A stretch of 64,000 nt of DNA, from positions 1-64,000 of the forward strand of contig QCIR01000007.1 of NCBI GenBank assembly GCA_003216575.1, given 5' to 3'. The DNA is from Prochlorococcus sp. AG-402-M23. GTDB taxonomy: Bacteria; Cyanobacteriota; Cyanobacteriia; PCC-6307; Cyanobiaceae. Of the stretch, positions 53,120-60,877 are shown piece by piece. Within the stretch, counting starts at the first letter, position 1; each line of letters begins with the position of its first letter. The notes beneath the pieces were generated by a model. It did no database searches, was not told the DNA's origin, and saw only the letters and a program-made list of their open reading frames with translations. The position numbers and the translations under genes were made by a program.

Positions 53120-54502
53120 ATGAGCAACAAGCAAAAAGTACCGGTGACAATACTGACTGGTTTTCTAGGATCTGGAAAAACAACTCTACTTAATCGAATC
53201 CTGAGTGAAGAGCATGGTAAAAAAATAGCTGTTATTGAAAATGAATATGGTGAAGTTGGCATTGATCAAGGATTAGTAATCAATGCTGACGAAGAGGTCT
53301 TCGAGATGTCGAATGGTTGCATCTGCTGCACCGTTCGGGGTGATCTTATTCGTGTACTTGGAAACCTCATGAAGAGGCGAGACAAATTTGACTATGTATT
53401 AGTTGAAACTACTGGCCTTGCTGATCCTGGTCCTGTTGCTCAGACTTTCTTTATGGACGATGAAATCCGTGAGGAGTTTTCACTTGATGGCATAGTCACA
53501 CTTGTTGATGCAGCCCATATAGAGCAACAACTTGGTCGAAGTGATGAGAGTTCGGAGCAAGTTGCCTTTGCTGACGTCCTTATCTTAAATAAAACTGATC
53601 TAGTTTCAGATGAATCACTCGACAACTTAGAGTCACGGCTACGCGATATGAATCGCATGGCTCGTTTGATACGCAGTAAGCAAGCAGACGTCTCAATTGA
53701 TACTGTTCTAAATCTAAGTGCTTTTGATCTAGATCAAGTACTTCAGCGTCGTCCAACTTTTCTGGAACCAGAATATCCATTTGAGTGGACAGGTGTGTTT
53801 GCACTTGAAGAAGGTCGCTATGAACTTACTCTCGAAGAAGGGCCAGACCCTACTATGTCTCTTGTCCTGTTATTAAACCAAGGCAAGGATGAGACATCAC
53901 TCAACTCAGGGGCTGAATCATGCGTAAGACTATATGCCGAACAAGAACAACCTTTGGAACCAGGCGACATAGTCCCCGTTGGGAAGCATGTGAGCCTTCA
54001 ACTTCAATCCAAAGGGACTAAGTCTTTCTTTATAGATGTTGATAAGGCAAAGGATATAGGTCTATTCACTCAACATACAGCCGAAGAATTCAATATGAAG
54101 TTAAAGAAAGTAAATACTCCATCTAAGGACGAGAGAACTAATGATCAGAGCATCTCTACAATTTCTCCAATAGCTGAACGAGTTTGGGTAGCAGAGCACG
54201 AACATGATGACGAAGTAGGTTCCATTGCTATCGAGCGAACAGGGGATGTAGATCCAGAAAAACTCAATAGGTGGTTAAGCCGGCTCCTATCAGAAAAAGG
54301 GGTGGATATATTCCGCACGAAAGGATTCATTAGCTATGAGGGAGAGTCACGGCGAATAGTGTTTCAAGGAGTACATATGCTCTTCACCGCCCAACCTGAT
54401 AAAGAGTGGGGCAATGAGCCTCGCCGCAACCAACTAGTCTTTATCGGTAGAAATCTTGACGAAGCAGAGATGAGTAGGGAGTTTGACAAATGTCTGGTAT
54501 AG
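53120..54502 (+). CDS. CobW-family metallochaperone GTPase with inserted domain
   Basis: A 460-residue G3E GTPase (COG0523/ZNG type) that uses GTP to deliver metal, probably zinc, to client enzymes. Walker A GFLGSGKTTLLN is at the N-terminus, ENEYGEVGIDQ and the metal-binding CICC (GCICCTVRGDL) follow, then ETTGLADPGPV and NKTD. The C-terminal CobW_C domain spans about residues 360-455 (FRTKGFISYEGESRRIVFQG). Between them, residues ~219-328 are an additional domain (FEWTGVFALEEGRYELTLEE to FTQHTAEEFN) that resembles the insert in znuA. Four codons of its 3' end overlap the WD40 gene. Confidence 0.9.
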   Translation: MSNKQKVPVTILTGFLGSGKTTLLNRILSEEHGKKIAVIENEYGEVGIDQGLVINADEEVFEMSNGCICCTVRGDLIRVLGNLMKRRDKFDYVLVETTGLADPGPVAQTFFMDDEIREEFSLDGIVTLVDAAHIEQQLGRSDESSEQVAFADVLILNKTDLVSDESLDNLESRLRDMNRMARLIRSKQADVSIDTVLNLSAFDLDQVLQRRPTFLEPEYPFEWTGVFALEEGRYELTLEEGPDPTMSLVLLLNQGKDETSLNSGAESCVRLYAEQEQPLEPGDIVPVGKHVSLQLQSKGTKSFFIDVDKAKDIGLFTQHTAEEFNMKLKKVNTPSKDERTNDQSISTISPIAERVWVAEHEHDDEVGSIAIERTGDVDPEKLNRWLSRLLSEKGVDIFRTKGFISYEGESRRIVFQGVHMLFTAQPDKEWGNEPRRNQLVFIGRNLDEAEMSREFDKCLV

Positions 54503-55563
54503 AAGCATTTAGTCCTAAGGGAATGCTTCATGAAGGTTGGTCTACTCAAGTCGAAGACTATGCGATTGTCTGCGGCTGGGCACTAGAAGGTAAAACATTT
54601 TTAGTAGGTGATGTGGCTGGTGGACTTTACGCATTTGAAGGGAAATCTGGGGAACCTATTTGGCAAGTAAAAGACATACATAAAGGTGGCTTACTAGCAA
54701 TGTCTATTCATCCAGATGGAAATACTTTTGCGACTGCTGGCCAGGATGGGCATGTATATATATGGGAAAGTCAAGAGGGTAAATCAACTAAAAAATTGGA
54801 ACTTGGCAAAGGATGGGTTGAGCATATCAAGTGGTCCCAAGACGGAAAGTTTTTAGCAGTAGTTTTTACTAAGTACGTCTATGTTTTTGATAAAAAAGGT
54901 CAAGAGCACTGGAGATCAGAGGAACATCCCAGTACTGTCAGCGCGATTGCTTGGTCTAATTCAAATGAATTAGCAACAGCATGCTATGGCCAGGTCACTT
55001 TTTTTGATGTAGTTAGCGACAAAGTCAATCAAAAGTTGGAATGGCGAGGTTCACTGGTATCTATGGTGCTTAGTCCAGATGGAGACATAGTGGCATGCGG
55101 CAGTCAGGATAATTCTGTTCATTTCTGGCGTCGTTCAACTGATGAAGATTCAGAGATGACAGGATACCCAGGTAAACCAAGCCACCTGGCTTTTGATCAA
55201 ACTGGCACAGTTCTAGCTACCGGGGGTAGTGATCGAGTGACAGTTTGGAGTTTTCAAGGCAATGGTCCTGAGGGCACTGTGCCAGGAGAGTTAATGCTTC
55301 ATACAGAACCAATTTCTTGCCTTGCTTTCTCTCATAGTGGAATGCTTTTAGCTTCTGGCGCTCGAGATGGTTCAGTTTTTTCTTGGTTTCTCCAAAAAGA
55401 TGGTCAGGGTGATCCAGTTGGTGGTGCATTTGCAGGTGACCTTGTAAGCCAAATCGCTTGGCATCCTGATGACACCGCCTTGGCTGCCATAAATGCAAAC
55501 GGAGGAATTACTGTTTGGGAGTTTAAGGTTCGAACAAAAGCGGCACCTCAAGGATTCGAATAA
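54490..55563 (+). CDS. WD40-repeat protein coupled to the CobW gene
   Basis: A 357-residue beta-propeller protein. At least six or seven WD40-like blades are visible, such as LLAMSIHPDGNTFATAGQDG, HVYIWESQ, WSQDGKFLAVVFT, LVSMVLSPDGDIVACGSQDN, SVHFWRR, ISCLAFSHSGMLLASGARDG and IAWHPDDTALAAINANGG. No signal peptide, so a cytoplasmic scaffold is expected. Its ATG lies inside the last four codons of the CobW gene, implying tight co-expression; it may bind CobW or a zinc client. That partnership is inference. Confidence 0.88.
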   Translation: MSGIEAFSPKGMLHEGWSTQVEDYAIVCGWALEGKTFLVGDVAGGLYAFEGKSGEPIWQVKDIHKGGLLAMSIHPDGNTFATAGQDGHVYIWESQEGKSTKKLELGKGWVEHIKWSQDGKFLAVVFTKYVYVFDKKGQEHWRSEEHPSTVSAIAWSNSNELATACYGQVTFFDVVSDKVNQKLEWRGSLVSMVLSPDGDIVACGSQDNSVHFWRRSTDEDSEMTGYPGKPSHLAFDQTGTVLATGGSDRVTVWSFQGNGPEGTVPGELMLHTEPISCLAFSHSGMLLASGARDGSVFSWFLQKDGQGDPVGGAFAGDLVSQIAWHPDDTALAAINANGGITVWEFKVRTKAAPQGFE

Positions 55564-55707
55564 GATAAATGTCTTATTTGCAATAGATACTCGAGATCGG
55601 CTCGATTGCTATTTCTTAGAAAACTAAAAATTCAACAAGAGGAGTTTTTACTGATGTATAAATATTCCACATAACTTATATATGGTTATATCCAACCAGA
55701 GGACTCA

Positions 55708-55851
55708 ATGAAAAAAACAATTCTTTGGCTTCAAGAATTACTCATTTCAATGGGAAATGCTCTATTTCATCCTTATAAAGATAACTCACCTCCAAGTTTT
55801 GAGGCACAGCCTTTCAGAGACGACCCGTATAAGAACCGAGGAATTGCATAG
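55708..55851 (+). CDS. 47-residue small conserved-looking protein
   Basis: Below the ORF-track cutoff. MKKTILWLQELLISMGNALF begins a short amphipathic/hydrophobic helix, followed by HPYKDNSPPSFEAQPFRDDP and a tail ending NRGIA. An AGAGG purine stretch precedes the ATG at normal distance. It is followed by a rho-independent terminator, which supports its being a real monocistronic gene. I recall no family name. Confidence 0.6.
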   Translation: MKKTILWLQELLISMGNALFHPYKDNSPPSFEAQPFRDDPYKNRGIA

Positions 55852-55883
55852 GTTAAGGTCAAAATTTTTTTAAATTTCAAAGA

Positions 55884-55910
55884 GGGGGGCAAACGAGCCT
55901 CCTTTTTATT
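55884..55910 (+). terminator. Rho-independent terminator after the 47-residue gene
   Basis: Stem (ag)AGGGGGGC / GCCTCCTTTT with loop AAACGA, including GU pairs, followed by TTTTTATTAT. It lies 33 bases after the stop codon at 55851. This is a classic hairpin plus U-tract. Confidence 0.7.
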
Positions 55911-55978
55911 ATCTATTTACGAGAAGAAAAAGTAATGACCGAACAATGAGGAATTAGAGAATATGCTTTAATAGTCCC

Positions 55979-56134
55979 ATGAATACACCGATTAAGAAGA
56001 AGTTAAGCACTAGCAATTCTGGCGTTAACTTAAAAAAAACCGACAACAAACAACCTACTTGGCATTTTGAAGTAGAAGGTAGCGGTCAAAGAAAGAGATA
56101 CTTAAGGTCTCTTAAAGACAAAGCTGTAGCTTGA
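55979..56134 (+). CDS. 51-residue basic small protein
   Basis: Below the ORF-track cutoff. Starts NTPIKKKLSTSNSGVNLKKT, with a distinctive WHFEVEGSGQRKRYLRSLKD core and a Lys-rich composition suited to nucleic acid or ribosome binding. Its TGA overlaps the TTG of the next small frame and the series leads into the oxygenase gene, suggesting a coupled unit. No family recognised. Confidence 0.5.
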   Translation: MNTPIKKKLSTSNSGVNLKKTDNKQPTWHFEVEGSGQRKRYLRSLKDKAVA

Positions 56135-56301
56135 TTGATAGCCTTTTAATTAAAACAACTTCATCTAAATTAAACCTAAAAGCTAGCCAACCAAGAGAGA
56201 GTAAAAGTCCCTGTGAGATTTTCATTGAAATGGTACTTTCAAGGGAATTAGATTCCAGAGATCAAAAAACCTTAAAAAAATTCTATGAATTTAATTGCTA
56301 G
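56131..56301 (+). CDS. Possible 56-residue ORF overlapping the oxygenase start
   Basis: An open frame from TTG 56131 (IDSLLIKTTSSKLNLKASQP...) to TAG 56301 with a protein-like C-terminus SRELDSRDQKTLKKFYEF. It overlaps the preceding small gene by four bases and the 2OG-oxygenase start by 17 bases. This chain of overlaps is what coupled translation would look like, but a TTG start and modest composition leave real doubt. Confidence 0.4.
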   Translation: MIDSLLIKTTSSKLNLKASQPRESKSPCEIFIEMVLSRELDSRDQKTLKKFYEFNC

Positions 56302-56914
56302 TTATAAAAATAAAGGTTTTGAATCTGTTGCAGATGGCGTGATGTCATTTTTCGATCGTCGTACAGACTTGCATCGCAATGGAATCTCCTTTAGTAATGG
56401 GGCAAATAATGATTCAGATCCTGCAAAAATTTCTACAGATATCAGCCTTGTAGCAATAGATCGAACTGATCCAGAATCATTTGCTTTGTCTGAAGTAATA
56501 ATAAGAGGAGTCAATGCTGGTCTTCAAAGATACCTTGAAGAACGCCCACTTTTTAGCGAATGCGCTCCTGAACAATCTCTCTTTGTTAATCCCATTTTCA
56601 ATCTACAACGTTATGCTCCTGGGGAGGGGTTTAAGAAATGGCACTGTGATTGGACTATTAGCGAAGAAGCGACCGAACCAGTTCACAGAGTCTTAGCTTG
56701 GATTCTGTATTGCAATGATGTCGATTCAGGAGGAACAGAATTTCACTGGCAGGAATATCATGAGACAGCGGAACGAGGGAAACTAATTATTTTTCCCGCT
56801 GGTCTTACACATATTCATAGAGGTCGAGTTAATAAGACTCATCCAAAAACGATCGCGACCGGATGGATCAATGCCGGTTCAAGAGATTCATATATTTCTA
56901 GACTAGCTCGATAG
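56285..56914 (+). CDS. 2-oxoglutarate/Fe(II)-dependent oxygenase, prolyl-4-hydroxylase type
   Basis: A 209-residue jelly-roll dioxygenase. The iron triad is visible as WHCDW (His and Asp of HxD) and THIHRGR (distal His), with the 2OG-binding basic residue probably near NKTHPKTIATGW. The segment RYAPGEGFKKWHCDW is typical of the 2OG-FeII_Oxy prolyl hydroxylase-like families. It has no signal peptide. Substrate unknown; it might hydroxylate a protein or a small molecule. Confidence 0.85.
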   Translation: MNLIASYKNKGFESVADGVMSFFDRRTDLHRNGISFSNGANNDSDPAKISTDISLVAIDRTDPESFALSEVIIRGVNAGLQRYLEERPLFSECAPEQSLFVNPIFNLQRYAPGEGFKKWHCDWTISEEATEPVHRVLAWILYCNDVDSGGTEFHWQEYHETAERGKLIIFPAGLTHIHRGRVNKTHPKTIATGWINAGSRDSYISRLAR

Positions 56915-57129
56915 TTAATTACTAATTTCATTCATTTAATAAGACCTCTCATTAGGAATATTCAATTTGATTGTCACTAATTCTTTAATGAATCACGAGT
57001 TCAGATCTAGATTGATAATAATTTTTGAAGAAGCTTCAACAGATTGGGAATGTATTGTGTATTATCAAACGACGTTCAGCTCAATTTGAGTCGCAGTTAG
57101 ATTCAAGCCATGGAACGGGGACTTGAACA

Positions 57130-57285
57130 ATGAAATTCACTTCAATGGCTGAGCTAACTTACAGAGGACTCAAGTACACACAAACCAAATCCGCCAAGGG
57201 GTCACATGAAGTGCACTTGCAATATTGTGGTCATGAAATCATGAGTAAGAGAATCCATGAAGCAATGAAAGCCGAGATGGGTTAA
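57130..57285 (+). CDS. DUF4278 small protein
   Basis: Below the ORF-track cutoff; 51 residues. ELTYRGLKYTQTKSAK matches the DUF4278 signature (xLxYRGxxY) common in cyanobacteria, followed by HLQYCGHEIMSKRIHEAMK. The internal ATG at 57145 (MAELTYRG) is an equally likely start. Function unknown. Confidence 0.75.
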   Translation: MKFTSMAELTYRGLKYTQTKSAKGSHEVHLQYCGHEIMSKRIHEAMKAEMG

Positions 57286-57449
57286 CTAACAAGTAAAAAA
57301 CTTATATCCCATAAAGGTATAATTTTAAATGATACTTTATTGATTTTATATTTTTAAAATAAATACTCGAATAAATTTGATTATTTGAATCAATAAATAC
57401 AGATTAATTTTGTAGATTGCTGTATTTATATATTCTTTTCAATTTCAAC

Positions 57450-57659
57450 ATGCAATATGAGCCAGGGACAATTGATTGTCATGTATTTTTAGAATGCAAA
57501 GAACAAATAGAAAAAATGCTACTTAGATTATACAAAGTAGACAATACTGAGCATATTTGTAACCAACTTCAAGCTATCTATCAACAAATAGAAGGTATGC
57601 ACGAATTGAAAAAAGTTAAACGAAAAAAAATTCTGTCAAGTCAAGAATTAATTAAATAA
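57450..57659 (+). CDS. Hypothetical 69-residue helical protein
   Basis: From ATG 57450 the frame gives MQYEPGTIDCHVFLECKEQI then a long charged helical stretch (KMLLRLYKVDNTEHICNQLQ AIYQQIEG shortened here) and a Lys-rich tail. The track start at 57417 adds a hydrophobic run that looks accidental. I do not recognise a family. It stands alone in a low-density region. Confidence 0.5.
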   Translation: MQYEPGTIDCHVFLECKEQIEKMLLRLYKVDNTEHICNQLQAIYQQIEGMHELKKVKRKKILSSQELIK

Positions 57660-57750
57660 ATTTATAACTTCAAATCATTATTGATAGATTTTTCATTTTG
57701 TATAAATTAAGTCTTAACTTATTTAACTAAATTAACTATAACTGTTATAT

Positions 57751-57815
57751 CAGAAAACCCGTTCCAAAGTTTTCTGTCGGGAGGTCAGCACTACTGGGAA
57801 GGGTTTTGACCTCCC
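57751..57815. ncRNA. Structured intergenic segment, possible small RNA
   Basis: Two hairpins sit side by side: CAGAAAAC / GTTTTCTG (8 base pairs, 10-base loop) and GGGAGGTCA / TGACCTCCC (9 perfect GC-rich base pairs, 19-base loop). The local GC content is far above the surroundings. No coding frame explains it and there is no clear U-tract after the second stem, so it is not a simple terminator. Strand is undetermined. Confidence 0.45.
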
Positions 57816-57857
57816 TCCCCAATCTCGAATCATAAGTATATTTAAACCAATAATTTT

Positions 57858-58064
57858 CTAATTAAATCCTAGTTTTAGAGTGCCCCAAAGATCAAATGCA
57901 CCAAATAAAAAAGCTATAAAAACCAAGTCCCATGCTTTCTGCTTAATTGCCCAGGGAGCAAAAAAGACCTCACCGATCCCATGAAGAGCTGCCCCAACAC
58001 CTAGATGATCTAAAACCAAAAGGCCATGGGATAATAAAAATAACCCGCTAGCAAAGTATCTCAA
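57858..58064 (-). CDS. Small two-helix membrane protein
   Basis: A 68-residue protein with two hydrophobic stretches: SGLFLLSHGLLVLDHLGVGA and AWDLVFIAFLFGAFDLWG. The pattern resembles small uncharacterised proteins of marine picocyanobacteria; I cannot name the family. His and Asp in SHG...LDHLG are unusual inside a membrane helix. Start is ATG and the gene is monocistronic. Confidence 0.6.
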   Translation of the reverse strand: MRYFASGLFLLSHGLLVLDHLGVGAALHGIGEVFFAPWAIKQKAWDLVFIAFLFGAFDLWGTLKLGFN

Positions 58065-58086
58065 AAACGTATCGTAAGTTATAAGT

Positions 58087-58197
58087 TTATTTTTTTTTTA
58101 TATTCGAAAAAGTTGTCGCTGATGCAGGGATAGATTTAAAGGCTTTAACCATTTCATAAACTAAAAGTTTTTTATTTTTAATGTTTGATTTAGTCAT
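58087..58197 (-). CDS. Possible 36-residue small ORF
   Basis: A minus-strand ATG frame (TKSNIKNKKLLVYEMVKAFK SIP region) of 36 residues, Lys-rich and ending at a poly-A/T run. Upstream of the two-helix protein gene in the same direction with 22 bases between. It could be a real tiny gene or noise. Confidence 0.3.
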   Translation of the reverse strand: MTKSNIKNKKLLVYEMVKAFKSIPASATTFSNIKKK

Positions 58198-58415
58198 GGA
58201 TTAGCAATATTTTAGATGAGCTAATTTATTAATATTCTTTATAATCTTATGTATCATTAATTGCTTTGTTAGCTAAATAAAACAAAACATATTAATACTT
58301 TTTAGTATATTTAAATACTTTAATCTCATGCCAAAGAAAAATAATTCGATAAAAATGAATTAATTAATACAGTTAGAAATATATATTCTAGTAATGTCTA
58401 AAACAAATAAAATTT

Positions 58416-58928
58416 TTGATGGAACTAAATTTTGTACCGGTTAATATTTTTCGAGAAACTCCTGAAGTAACTTTTTTAGATGCCAGTGTTAAAAGTTCAA
58501 ATGGTAGTGATGTTGTAATTCATAGAGGAGGAGCAATTTCACCACCTGATTCAAATGGCTTTGAGCAATATTATGTACACCATCATCAAATAGATAATAA
58601 TCTTGTGCTTGAGGGAGATAGAACTTTCACACTTTTAAATCCTCTTTGGGATGAACCTCATCACATAGTTTATCTTCACAGATTAATGGGTGCACTTCAA
58701 ATCCCTATCGGTACTTTTCATAGATCAATATCTGGAAAGAATGGAAGTATTGTTATCAATCAGGCAATTAGAGATGAACAATTTGAAGCGAGTTCAGAAT
58801 TTAATCCTATCAACATTGAAAATAGAATTGATCTACAAAAAGCAAAATCTAAAGAGCCTATTATCTGGTTATGGGAAAACGGAGAAATTAAGAGAATAAA
58901 AGATTCTCTATTTCTAAACGTAGCTTAA
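58416..58928 (+). CDS. Cupin-like protein
   Basis: A 170-residue soluble protein. YYVHHHQIDNNLVLEGDRTF contains a His cluster and the Gly/Glu pattern of the first cupin motif, and IVYLHRLMGALQIPIGTFHRS the second, so a metal-binding beta-barrel is likely. It resembles cupin sensors or isomerases but no enzymatic family can be assigned. The first two codons are both ATG. Confidence 0.6.
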   Translation: MMELNFVPVNIFRETPEVTFLDASVKSSNGSDVVIHRGGAISPPDSNGFEQYYVHHHQIDNNLVLEGDRTFTLLNPLWDEPHHIVYLHRLMGALQIPIGTFHRSISGKNGSIVINQAIRDEQFEASSEFNPINIENRIDLQKAKSKEPIIWLWENGEIKRIKDSLFLNVA

Positions 58929-59268
58929 ATAGGAGTAGAATCTAATTAAATCAATTTCATACATATAGTATCTAAAAAATATTTATCTTAGTTACTAGTT
59001 CTAAAAATAAAAAAATAATACATCTGACATCGCAATTCCAACATGGATAATCTCAGTTTCACTTAGCCTTCGCAAAGACATATACTAAAAACAAGTTGAA
59101 CAAATCAAACGAATATAGTAAGTATCAAAAAATGCTTTTTAATAATAATTAAATGAATTAGTACTATTCATTTAATGATCAAAGACTAAGACCAAAAAGA
59201 TCCTGTATCTATTAAGACAGACGAAAAATAGTATGATTAATAGCTATCTAAAATACATTCAGCAATAA
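58929..59268. other. Stretch without a supported gene
   Basis: About 340 AT-rich bases between the cupin-like gene and the small zinc-ribbon gene. No convincing ORF, RNA gene or terminator is visible. Confidence 0.6.
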
Positions 59269-59412
59269 ATGAGTCCACTTTTTAAATGCCTTGGCTGTGG
59301 ACAAAATATCGAAAGGTCAACAAAGACTTTTTGGAAAAAGAAAGGTCATATTCTTTGCTCTACTTGCCAAGACAAAATAGAGCAAGAAACTGCTTTTGCT
59401 CAAACGAAATAG
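59269..59412 (+). CDS. Small zinc-ribbon protein
   Basis: Below the ORF-track cutoff; 47 residues. SPLFKCLGCGQNIERSTKTF and GHILCSTCQDKIEQE provide two CxxC pairs with 20-odd residues between, the layout of a zinc ribbon. Short basic linker between them. Convergent with urtE, its stop being 3 bases from the urtE stop. Function unknown. Confidence 0.6.
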   Translation: MSPLFKCLGCGQNIERSTKTFWKKKGHILCSTCQDKIEQETAFAQTK

Positions 59413-59414
59413 TC

Positions 59415-60122
59415 TTAAACACTAAGGAATTTCTCTACTACAGCCTTACTTAATTCACTAGTTGGTCCATTTGCCACGATACCTCCGCGTTGCATTGCAT
59501 AATAACGATCTGCTTGTCTCACAAAATGCAGATGTTGCTCTACCAATAAAACTCCAACACCAGTCTCACTAATGATCCTTTTAACTGCTGACTCAATATC
59601 TTGAACGATATTCGGTTGTATTCCTTCGGTTGGCTCATCAAGTAATAGCAACTTTGGTTTTCCAAGTAATGCTCGCGCAATTGCAAGTTGTTGCTGTTGC
59701 CCTCCGCTTAAGTCCCCTCCTTTACGAGCTAGAAATTGTTTTAAGACAGGAAAAAGCTCGTATACCAAATTATCAATCTTTTTATGCTTTGCTAAACCTC
59801 CAGGTAACGCTTCCAATCCAAGTTGAAGATTTTCCTCGACAGTTAAATAAGGTATTATTTCTCGTCCTTGAGGAACATAAGCAATTCCAGAACGAGCCCT
59901 TTGATGAGGTGGCTTTCTATTTACCAAATCTCCATTAAAAACAATTTCTCCACGCCGTGGATTTAACAACCCAATTAAAGATTTAAGCAAAGTTGTTTTA
60001 CCTACTCCATTTCGACCTATAAGACAAATCATCTCACCTTGATTGATATTCATATCAACATCTCGAAGGATATGACTTTCGCCATAGTAAGTATTCAAGC
60101 CTTTTATCTGAAGCATAGTCAT
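59415..60122 (-). CDS. urtE: Urea ABC transporter ATPase UrtE
   Basis: A 235-residue ABC ATPase of the branched-chain amino acid/urea (LivF) type. Walker A is LIGRNGVGKTTLLKSL, signature GGDLSGGQQQQLAIARAL, Walker B LLLDEPTEGIQPNIVQDIE. The position as the last of urtABCDE identifies it as UrtE. A second Met follows two codons in. The start overlaps the urtD stop by four bases. Confidence 0.95.
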   Translation of the reverse strand: MTMLQIKGLNTYYGESHILRDVDMNINQGEMICLIGRNGVGKTTLLKSLIGLLNPRRGEIVFNGDLVNRKPPHQRARSGIAYVPQGREIIPYLTVEENLQLGLEALPGGLAKHKKIDNLVYELFPVLKQFLARKGGDLSGGQQQQLAIARALLGKPKLLLLDEPTEGIQPNIVQDIESAVKRIISETGVGVLLVEQHLHFVRQADRYYAMQRGGIVANGPTSELSKAVVEKFLSV

Positions 60123-60877
60123 TGTTCTTCCTCATCAGTTTTTCCAAGATAAACCTCTATCACTAAAGGATCTTTTTGTATGTCACTCATGGAACCCTCT
60201 TTCAATACATGACCTTGGTGTAAAACACTAACAGGGCAATCAAGTCTACGAATAAATTCCATATCATGATCAATGACTAAAACTGTATGATCACCCGCTA
60301 AAGATTTAAGAAGATCAGCAGTTAAATCTGTTTCTTCATCAGTCAAACCAGCAACAGGTTCATCAACAAGTAAAAGATCAGGGTCTTGTCCCACTAGCAT
60401 CGCAATCTCAAGCCATTGTTTTTGACCATGAGAAAGCGCTCCGGCCCTTATATTGGCTTTTGATTGAAGGTTGACAATACTCATCAAATGTTGAATTTGA
60501 TCTAAATGCTTAACCTTTAAACTATTAATTAATAATGAGAAAGGAGTTTTAGGTCTACTCACTGCTAGAGCTAGGTTTTCTTGCACAGATAAATTCTCAA
60601 ATATCCTAGGACTTTGAAATTTTCTTCCAATCCCTTTACGCGCTATACGAAACTCTTTTTGGCCAACCAACGATTTTTCTTTAAAAATCACGTCACCCTT
60701 TGTAGGTGCTACTTTCCCTGTAATGACATCTAAGAATGTAGTTTTACCTGCACCGTTGGGACCAATAACTGCTCTAAGATCACCCTGATTCAAAACCAGA
60801 TTAAGATCTCTGAGAGCAAGGAATCCTTCAAAACTAACTGAAATTTGTTTTAGCTCTAGCAATGGAGAAGTCATCAT
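60119..60877 (-). CDS. urtD: Urea ABC transporter ATPase UrtD
   Basis: A 252-residue LivG-type ATPase of the urea transporter. Walker A is AVIGPNGAGKTTFLDVITG; RKGIGRKFQSPRIFENLSVQENL is typical of this group, GALSHGQKQWLEIAML is the signature and LLLVDEPVAGL the Walker B. Overlaps both neighbours by four bases, implying translational coupling. Confidence 0.95.
   Translation of the reverse strand: MMTSPLLELKQISVSFEGFLALRDLNLVLNQGDLRAVIGPNGAGKTTFLDVITGKVAPTKGDVIFKEKSLVGQKEFRIARKGIGRKFQSPRIFENLSVQENLALAVSRPKTPFSLLINSLKVKHLDQIQHLMSIVNLQSKANIRAGALSHGQKQWLEIAMLVGQDPDLLLVDEPVAGLTDEETDLTADLLKSLAGDHTVLVIDHDMEFIRRLDCPVSVLHQGHVLKEGSMSDIQKDPLVIEVYLGKTDEEEQ

Noticed and set aside
55559-55578. AATAAGA-TAAATG-TCTTATT hairpin after the WD40 gene
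   Set aside because: Seven AU-rich pairs without a U-tract is too weak to call a terminator.
56988-57089. 33-residue ORF (MNHEFRSRLIIIFEE...)
   Set aside because: Short, no motif and no good ribosome binding site; random frames of this length are frequent in AT-rich DNA.
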